Below, in pieces: positions 59,049 to 64,000 of a stretch of 64,000 bases of DNA. The notes under the pieces were generated by a model. It made no database searches, was not told the origin of the DNA, and saw nothing but the letters and a program-made list of their open reading frames with translations. Both the position numbers and the translations under genes were made by a program. Source of the DNA: Pelagerythrobacter marinus (lineage in GTDB: Bacteria; Pseudomonadota; Alphaproteobacteria; Sphingomonadales; Sphingomonadaceae); the NCBI RefSeq assembly GCF_009827515.1, contig NZ_WTYO01000001.1, positions 62,001 through 126,000 on the forward strand. Direction: 5' to 3'. Within the stretch, counting starts at the first letter, position 1, and the number at the start of each line of letters is the position of its first letter.

Positions 59049-59252
59049 CTTTCGGAGCTTTCGGTTCGGTGCTGGCGCGCGACGATGGTGCAGCGCAATA
59101 AACGCGCGCGCCGTAGACGAGCACGAGGCCGGGGGCAAGCGGGGGCGGCCCGCCCGATGACAATTCGCGTTGCTGGCGGCGGAGGCTCGTGGTTCCCTCG
59201 CGCGGTCGGGAAGGGCCGAACGGGGCCACTTTCACGGATGGGGGACTTGTCG

Positions 59253-59708
59253 ATGAACTGGATGATCTTGCCGCTGAAGCGCTACTTCGATTTCTCGGGC
59301 CGCTCGCGGCGCCTGGAATACTGGATGTTCGCGTTGCTCAATGCGATCGTGCTCGCGGCCATCACGGCGCTGGTCTTCGGGTTCGGCAGGCCTGACCTCT
59401 CGACTTTCGACGATGGCGCGGGGGCGATGACCGTCTATGGCGGGCTGTTGTCCGGCATCGGCCTGCTCCTGCCGCTGTGGTGGCTGGCAACGTTGATCCC
59501 GAATATCGCGGTCAATGTACGCCGCTTGCACGATCGGGACATGTCGGGCTGGTGGTTTCTGGGCTTCATCGTCGCGGGCGCGATTCCGCTCATCGGCATC
59601 CTCGCCAGCATAGCCTACCTCGTGCTGATGCTGCTGCCCGGCACCCCGGGGCCGAATCGGTTCGGAGAGGATCCCAAGGGGCCCGCAACGCCGGAGGTTT
59701 TCGCCTAG
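59253..59708 (+). CDS. DUF805 domain membrane protein
   Basis: A 151-residue membrane protein that begins MNWMILPLKRYFDFSGRSRR, the standard start of DUF805, followed by LEYWMFALLNAIVLAAITAL. NIAVNVRRLHDRDMSGWWFL is the second family signature, and the end is GTPGPNRFGEDPKGP. Three or four membrane helices are visible. GGGGGA precedes the ATG at 59253; an ATG at 59238 in the same frame is possible. The family is widespread and of unknown function. It diverges from typA over 204 bases in which I see no clear motif. Confidence 0.9.
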   Translation: MNWMILPLKRYFDFSGRSRRLEYWMFALLNAIVLAAITALVFGFGRPDLSTFDDGAGAMTVYGGLLSGIGLLLPLWWLATLIPNIAVNVRRLHDRDMSGWWFLGFIVAGAIPLIGILASIAYLVLMLLPGTPGPNRFGEDPKGPATPEVFA

Positions 59709-59783
59709 CTTCGGGAGAGCGCGGCCTGCCCTGCCGCGAGGATTCGCGGCGGTTCGCGCGGCCTGCCTGCCGCCCCCTCGCCT

Positions 59784-59796
59784 TGCCGTAACGGCA
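59784..59796. promoter_or_regulatory. Palindrome TGCCGT-A-ACGGCA upstream of the third receptor
   Basis: Perfect 6-base arms around one central base, about 60 bases before the candidate -35 box of the receptor gene. It could be a regulator site or a chance symmetry; no second copy was seen. Confidence 0.3.
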
Positions 59797-59854
59797 CCTG
59801 TGACTCGAAAGGCACATCACCCGTTCCCGGATGGGGAAGGGCGCCACGGCGCGC

Positions 59855-59883
59855 TTGAGAGGTTCGGAAAGAGAACCTATTCG
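59855..59883 (+). promoter_or_regulatory. Candidate promoter of the third receptor with operator-like repeat in its spacer
   Basis: TTGAGA (59855-59860) and TATTCG (59878-59883) are 17 bases apart. The inverted repeat AGGTTC-N7-GAACCT (59860-59878) fills the spacer exactly, where a bound repressor would block RNA polymerase. The leader to the ATG is about 60 bases and contains TTTTTTGGAGAGG. Confidence 0.5.
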
Positions 59884-59949
59884 CGGGAGCCAGGCGGGGC
59901 CCCCCTTCACGAGCTCGCGCCGATAATGGTTTTTTGGAGAGGAAACTCG

Positions 59950-62574
59950 ATGCGCTTTTCAGCTTCCGTTCGCTCGGCCCTGTTTGCAGGTGTGGCCGGC
60001 GTTGCCCTGCCGGTTTCGGCGTTCGCGCAGGAGGCACCGGAAACGGCAGCCGACCCGGCCGGGGAAACGGGCGAGGTTGCCGCCCCGATGTCCGCCGGCG
60101 AACCGATCGTGGTGACCGCGACGAAGCGCGAGATGACCCTCCAGGAAACCCCGGTTTCGGTCAGCGTCACGTCCGGCGAAACGCTGGAGCGGGCGGAGAT
60201 CCGCGACCTGATCGACCTGCAGACGGTGGCGCCTTCGCTGCGCGTCAGCCAGCTGCAAAGCTCGGCCAACACGACCTTCATCATCCGTGGTTTCGGCAAC
60301 GGCGCGAACAACGCGGGTATCGAACCGTCGGTCGGCGTGTTCATCGACGGCGTCTTCCGCTCGCGCTCGGCCGGGCAGATCGCCGATATCGCCAACGTCT
60401 CGCGGGTCGAGGTCCTGCGCGGGCCGCAGTCGACGCTGTTCGGCAAGAACGCCTCCGCCGGTGTCATCTCGGTCGTGACGCGCGCGCCGCAGTTCGACTT
60501 CGGCGGATCGGTCAGCGCGACTTACGGCAATTTCGACCAGATCGTGCTGAAGGGCGACATCACCGGCCCGATCAGCGACAGCATCGCCTTCTCGCTCGAC
60601 GGCAGCCTGAACAAGCGCGACGGCTATGTCGATGTCGTCAACCTCGACGAGAAGATCAACGAGCGCGACCGCTACTCGGTGCGCGGGCAGCTGCTGTTCG
60701 AAAACGGCGGCCCGCTGCGCATCCGCGCGATCGGCGACTATGCCAAGATCGACGAGCTGTGTTGCTTCGCCGGCAATGTCGTGGCCGGGCCGACGGTGCC
60801 GCTGCTGTTCGCGGTGGGCGGGCAGATCGATCCGGAGAACCTGTTTTCCGATCGGACTTATCTCAACACCCTGCCGGTCAACGAGATCGAGAACTACGGC
60901 GGCTCGCTCCAGGCCGATCTCGAGCTTGGCGCGCTGACGCTGACCTCGATCACCGCTTACCGCGAGCTGCGTTCGCTGAGCCAGCAGGACGTCGATTTCT
61001 CCAGCGCCGACGTGGTCAGCGAAATGCGCGACCAGGCCTACGACACCTTCACCCAGGAATTCCGCATCGCGTCCGATTTCGACGGGCCGGTGAACTTCCT
61101 GCTCGGCGCGTTCTATTTCAACGAACAGGTCGAACAGCACAGCGGCCTCAGCAACGGGCCCGACGCGCGGCCGTTCTTCGATCTCCTGGCCGGAAGCGGA
61201 ACGCCCGGCACGCTCGGCTTCGTCGAAAGCCAGCTCGGCTTCGCGCAGGGTTCGATCTTCGCCGAAGGCCCCTCCACCCGCGAGTATTTCACGCTCGATA
61301 ACGAGGCCTGGTCGATCTTCGGCACGGTCGATTTCGAGCCGTTCGACGGCCTGACGCTGACCGCCGGGTTCAATTACACCAAGGACAAGAAGGATTTCAC
61401 GCTCGAGCAGGATTCGCTCGATCCGCTGGCGAACGTGAACCTGGTGGACGTGGTGATCGTGGGGCAGATCGCGAACGCGCTGGGCGTGCCGCCGGGCAGC
61501 GTGGACGGCGCGACGATTGCCGCCTTCCAGCAGGCCAATCCGGCCGCGTTCCAGGCGATTGCCGCCGGGGCGAGCAACCCGGCGACGAATCCGCTGCTGG
61601 CGCTGCAGCCGCTGCAGTTCCTGCCGCCGTTCCTCGACGTGCCCAACGCGGTCGAGCCGGGCCGCACGCGCGACGACGATTTCAGCTACACGCTGCGCGC
61701 CGCGTTCGACGTGACCGACCGGCTGAACGCCTATGTCACTTATGCGACGGGCTTCAAGGCGTCTTCGGTCAACCTCTCGCGCGACAGCCGCCCGCTGCCC
61801 GCCGATTACACGCCCGGGCCCTATGGCAGCACGATCCTCGCGCCGTCGTCGCCGATCCGCGATGCGGGCCTGGCCGTGCCGAACCTCACCACCGGCACGC
61901 GCTTTGCCGGGCCGGAAGAGGCGGAAGTCTACGAAATCGGCCTCAAGGGCGATTTCCCCGGCCTGCGCTTCAACATGGCGCTGTTCGACCAGACGCTGGA
62001 AGGCTTCCAGTCGAACGTCTTCACCGGCACGGGGTTCGCGCTGGCCAACGCGGGCGAACAGTCCACCCGCGGGTTCGAGTTCGATTCGGTGATCCAGCCG
62101 GCCGATCCGCTGGTGTTCACGTTCGCGCTGACCTACCTCGATCCGAAGTACGACAGCTTCCCGAACTCGACCCTGGGCGACCTGTCGGGCGCGCGCCCGG
62201 CCGGGATCCCGGAATGGACGCTCGCCACGTCGGCCACTTACACGCACGAATTCGGCGTGTCGGGCAATGCCCTGATCGGCCGGCTCGACTATTACCACGA
62301 GAGCAATACGCAGATCACCGACGGCCTGACCGGCTTCGGCAGCAACGAAGCGGGCATCGCCATGGCGCGCCTGTTCCGGCGCGAAGTGAACCAGGTCAAC
62401 GCCTCGCTCACGCTGGCGCTGGACATGGGGCTGGAAATCAGCGGCTTCGTCCGCAACCTCACGAACCAGCGTTACATGACGCAGATCTTCGACGGCGTCG
62501 CGCAGGCGGGGACGGTCTCGGGCTATCCCAACCAGCCGCGCACTTACGGCGGCACGGTGCGGTTCAAGTTCTGA
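59950..62574 (+). CDS. TonB-dependent outer-membrane receptor
   Basis: An 874-residue receptor. The signal peptide spans residues 1-26 (MRFSASVRSALFAGVAGVAL then PVSAFAQ). The TonB-box-like EPIVVTATKRE is near residue 50. The plug has TTFIIRGFGNGANNAGIEPS and VEVLRGPQSTLFGKNASAGV. The barrel ends in YGGTVRFKF. There is no signalling domain, so it is not a transducer. GGAGAGG precedes the ATG at 59950. The pattern VTATKRE followed by LQETPVSVSV is the common sphingomonad receptor type, often linked to plant or steroid compounds, though the ligand here is unknown. A terminator follows 37 bases after its stop. Confidence 0.92.
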   Translation: MRFSASVRSALFAGVAGVALPVSAFAQEAPETAADPAGETGEVAAPMSAGEPIVVTATKREMTLQETPVSVSVTSGETLERAEIRDLIDLQTVAPSLRVSQLQSSANTTFIIRGFGNGANNAGIEPSVGVFIDGVFRSRSAGQIADIANVSRVEVLRGPQSTLFGKNASAGVISVVTRAPQFDFGGSVSATYGNFDQIVLKGDITGPISDSIAFSLDGSLNKRDGYVDVVNLDEKINERDRYSVRGQLLFENGGPLRIRAIGDYAKIDELCCFAGNVVAGPTVPLLFAVGGQIDPENLFSDRTYLNTLPVNEIENYGGSLQADLELGALTLTSITAYRELRSLSQQDVDFSSADVVSEMRDQAYDTFTQEFRIASDFDGPVNFLLGAFYFNEQVEQHSGLSNGPDARPFFDLLAGSGTPGTLGFVESQLGFAQGSIFAEGPSTREYFTLDNEAWSIFGTVDFEPFDGLTLTAGFNYTKDKKDFTLEQDSLDPLANVNLVDVVIVGQIANALGVPPGSVDGATIAAFQQANPAAFQAIAAGASNPATNPLLALQPLQFLPPFLDVPNAVEPGRTRDDDFSYTLRAAFDVTDRLNAYVTYATGFKASSVNLSRDSRPLPADYTPGPYGSTILAPSSPIRDAGLAVPNLTTGTRFAGPEEAEVYEIGLKGDFPGLRFNMALFDQTLEGFQSNVFTGTGFALANAGEQSTRGFEFDSVIQPADPLVFTFALTYLDPKYDSFPNSTLGDLSGARPAGIPEWTLATSATYTHEFGVSGNALIGRLDYYHESNTQITDGLTGFGSNEAGIAMARLFRREVNQVNASLTLALDMGLEISGFVRNLTNQRYMTQIFDGVAQAGTVSGYPNQPRTYGGTVRFKF

Positions 62575-62610
62575 CACCGCCCGCCCGACGGGGCCGGACG
62601 AAGATAGACG

Positions 62611-62640
62611 AAGGGGCCGCCTGTGCCGGGCGGCCCCTTT
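62611..62640 (+). terminator. Intrinsic terminator between the receptor and the convergent permease gene
   Basis: Perfect 11-base arms AAGGGGCCGCC (62611-62621) and GGCGGCCCCTT (62629-62639) with a 7-base loop, followed by TTCC. It is placed between two convergent genes and can serve either direction. Confidence 0.8.
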
Positions 62641-62677
62641 CCTGTGTGCAGGTTCCGTCTGCCGGGGCGGGGAAGCG

Positions 62678-64000
62678 CTAGAGCGCGCGCAGGGCCCGCG
62701 CCGGCTTCGCCCGCAGCAGCGGTAGCGAACCGGCCAGGGCGAAGGCGATCACGACCACGACGCCGGCCCCGAGAACGGCGAGCATGGCCCCCCAGTCGGG
62801 GAGCCAGTCGAATTCGAACAGGCGGGTCACGACCAGCCAGGCCAGCGCCGAGCCGAGCGCGAAGGCGACGATGGCCAATGCCAGCGCCAGCAGCCCGTAT
62901 TCGACCAGCTGCATGGCCAGGACCTGCCGCCGGCTGGCGCCCAGAACGCGCAGGATCACGGTGTCGTATGTCCGCGCCGCGCGCGCCGCGGCAATCGCGC
63001 CGATCAGCACGGCCAGCCCCGCGAGCACCGCGACCGAGGCGGCGGCGAAGGTGGCGATGCCGACCTGGCCCAGGATCGTGCGCGCCTGCGACAGCACCTG
63101 CCCGACCTCGATCACCGAGCTGGAGGGGAATGCGCGCACCAGCCGTTGCAGCAGGGCGGCAGCAGGCGCGCCGGGCGGCAGCTCTATCGTCGCGGCGAGA
63201 TTGTGCGGCGCGTCCTGCAGCACGTTAGGGCTGAACACGAAGACATAGTTGAAGCCCATGCTTTCCCAGTCGATCCGGCGCAGGTTGGCCACGCGCGCGG
63301 TGCGCTCCACCCCCAGCACGCCGACGGTGATATAGTCGCCCACGGCGATCCCGGCGGCCTCGGCCAGTTCCTCGTCCACCGAAACCAGCGGTTCGCCGGC
63401 CCACATCGGCCCCCACCATTCGCCTTCGACCAGCGTGTTGCCCGGCGGCACCCGGTCGGCATATGTCAGCCCGCGCTCGCCCCGAAGGCCCCACGCCCCG
63501 TCGGGGATTTCCTCCAGGTCCGCCACGCGGATCATCGAATCGCGCGGACCATAGGCGAGGACGGAGCCGCGCAGCGCCGGGACCATGCGGATCGCCGCGC
63601 CCGGATGCTCGCTTTCGACCAGCGTTTCGAACTGCGCCGCGCGGTCGCGCGGAATGTCGAGCACGAAGTAGTCGGGCGCCTGCTGCGGCACGCGCCGATC
63701 GATATTGCCGCCGATCGCGGTCTGTATCCCGGCGAGCAGGACGAAAGCCGAGAGGCCGAAGCCGAGCGCGGTGACGAGCGCGCCGGTGGACGAACCGGGC
63801 CGGTGCAGGTTGGCAATGGCGTTGCGCAGCAGCGGGCTGGCGGGGCGCGGCAGGCGCGCGGCGAGCCGCGCTATCGCTCGCCCGAGCAGGGCCAGGGCGC
63901 CCAGCGTGGCGGCCGCGCCGGCGAGGAACATCGCCGCGAGCAGCGGATCGCGCGAGGTCAGGAGGACGAGCGCGACGATCCCCGCGAGGCCGGCCGCGAC
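62678..64000 (-). CDS. FtsX-like ABC transporter permease (N-terminal part beyond the window)
   Basis: The last 440 codons of a permease; the frame is open to base 64000, so the start is outside. It has membrane helices near its beginning, including LVTALGFGLSAFVLLAGI. A large periplasmic region follows, with VSVDEELAEAAGIAVGDYIT. The final FtsX domain has SVAVLAGLAVLIGAIAAARA, TYDTVILRVLGASRRQVLAM and three C-terminal helices. It resembles YbbP-type permeases, which act with an ATPase in lipoprotein or lysophospholipid export. The ATPase gene is not in the window. Confidence 0.88.
   Translation of the reverse strand, partial: VAAGLAGIVALVLLTSRDPLLAAMFLAGAAATLGALALLGRAIARLAARLPRPASPLLRNAIANLHRPGSSTGALVTALGFGLSAFVLLAGIQTAIGGNIDRRVPQQAPDYFVLDIPRDRAAQFETLVESEHPGAAIRMVPALRGSVLAYGPRDSMIRVADLEEIPDGAWGLRGERGLTYADRVPPGNTLVEGEWWGPMWAGEPLVSVDEELAEAAGIAVGDYITVGVLGVERTARVANLRRIDWESMGFNYVFVFSPNVLQDAPHNLAATIELPPGAPAAALLQRLVRAFPSSSVIEVGQVLSQARTILGQVGIATFAAASVAVLAGLAVLIGAIAAARAARTYDTVILRVLGASRRQVLAMQLVEYGLLALALAIVAFALGSALAWLVVTRLFEFDWLPDWGAMLAVLGAGVVVVIAFALAGSLPLLRAKPARALRAL

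Noticed and set aside
1-64000. Mobile elements, tRNA or rRNA genes, CRISPR arrays.
   Set aside because: No transposase or integrase frame, cloverleaf-like segment, regularly spaced repeat array or rRNA-like stretch was seen by eye. A dedicated tRNA and repeat search would be needed to exclude small elements fully.

Overview
The window is very GC-rich and reads like a Sphingomonadales chromosome, most likely Erythrobacteraceae. The placement rests on three large TonB-dependent receptors, a FecI/FecR-type sigma relay, an alphaproteobacterial Mic60-like gene beside hemC-hemD, two GGAAC-N16/17-CGTT (EcfG-type) promoters, and several families common in sphingomonads. The genus is inferred, not proven. 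I see no rRNA, tRNA, CRISPR, prophage or insertion sequence.

1-20.7 kb is a catabolic region. After the end of feoB come two short-chain dehydrogenases, an acyl-CoA thioesterase, a TonB-dependent receptor, a fused enoyl-CoA hydratase/3-hydroxyacyl-CoA dehydrogenase, a serine esterase, a thiolase, an acyl-CoA ligase, a regulator with two TetR domains, two inner-membrane transporters and three acyl-CoA dehydrogenases. Together they describe outer-membrane uptake, ester cleavage, inner-membrane transport, CoA activation and beta-oxidation of a carboxylic acid or ester. The substrate is not visible. Two adjacent dehydrogenases look like a heteromeric pair with only one catalytic subunit.

20.8-28.1 kb holds an ECF sigma factor, its FecR anti-sigma, a FecA-type receptor with a signalling domain, and a 1067-residue autotransporter. 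Three start regions share the same two-part motif at identical spacing, which I read as the promoter of this sigma factor. It would tie the autotransporter to the relay. Next come aromatic catabolism genes (fumarylacetoacetase family, maleylacetoacetate isomerase) coupled to a glutaryl-CoA dehydrogenase-type enzyme, a lone response regulator, and an envelope cluster of a BON/OmpA protein, a 35-residue membrane protein and a membrane-anchored helix-hairpin-helix protein.

33.2-48.3 kb is mostly housekeeping: a flippase coupled to gpsA and tsaD, divergent hemC-hemD and a Mic60-like gene, a ubiquinone-type hydroxylase, a DsbD-like reductase, an S10 peptidase, lipoproteins and uvrB.

48.4-54.0 kb is the most distinctive block: an alpha/beta hydrolase behind a stress-type promoter, then the four-gene set of circularly permuted ATP-grasp, alpha-E protein, transglutaminase and Anbu proteasome-like peptidase, followed by a LuxR-type regulator whose receiver domain has lost its phosphorylation site. 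The final 10 kb holds an extensin-like protein, a PutP-type symporter, a membrane protein, typA, a DUF805 protein, a third TonB-dependent receptor behind a promoter with an operator-like repeat in its spacer, and the end of an FtsX-type permease cut by the window edge.
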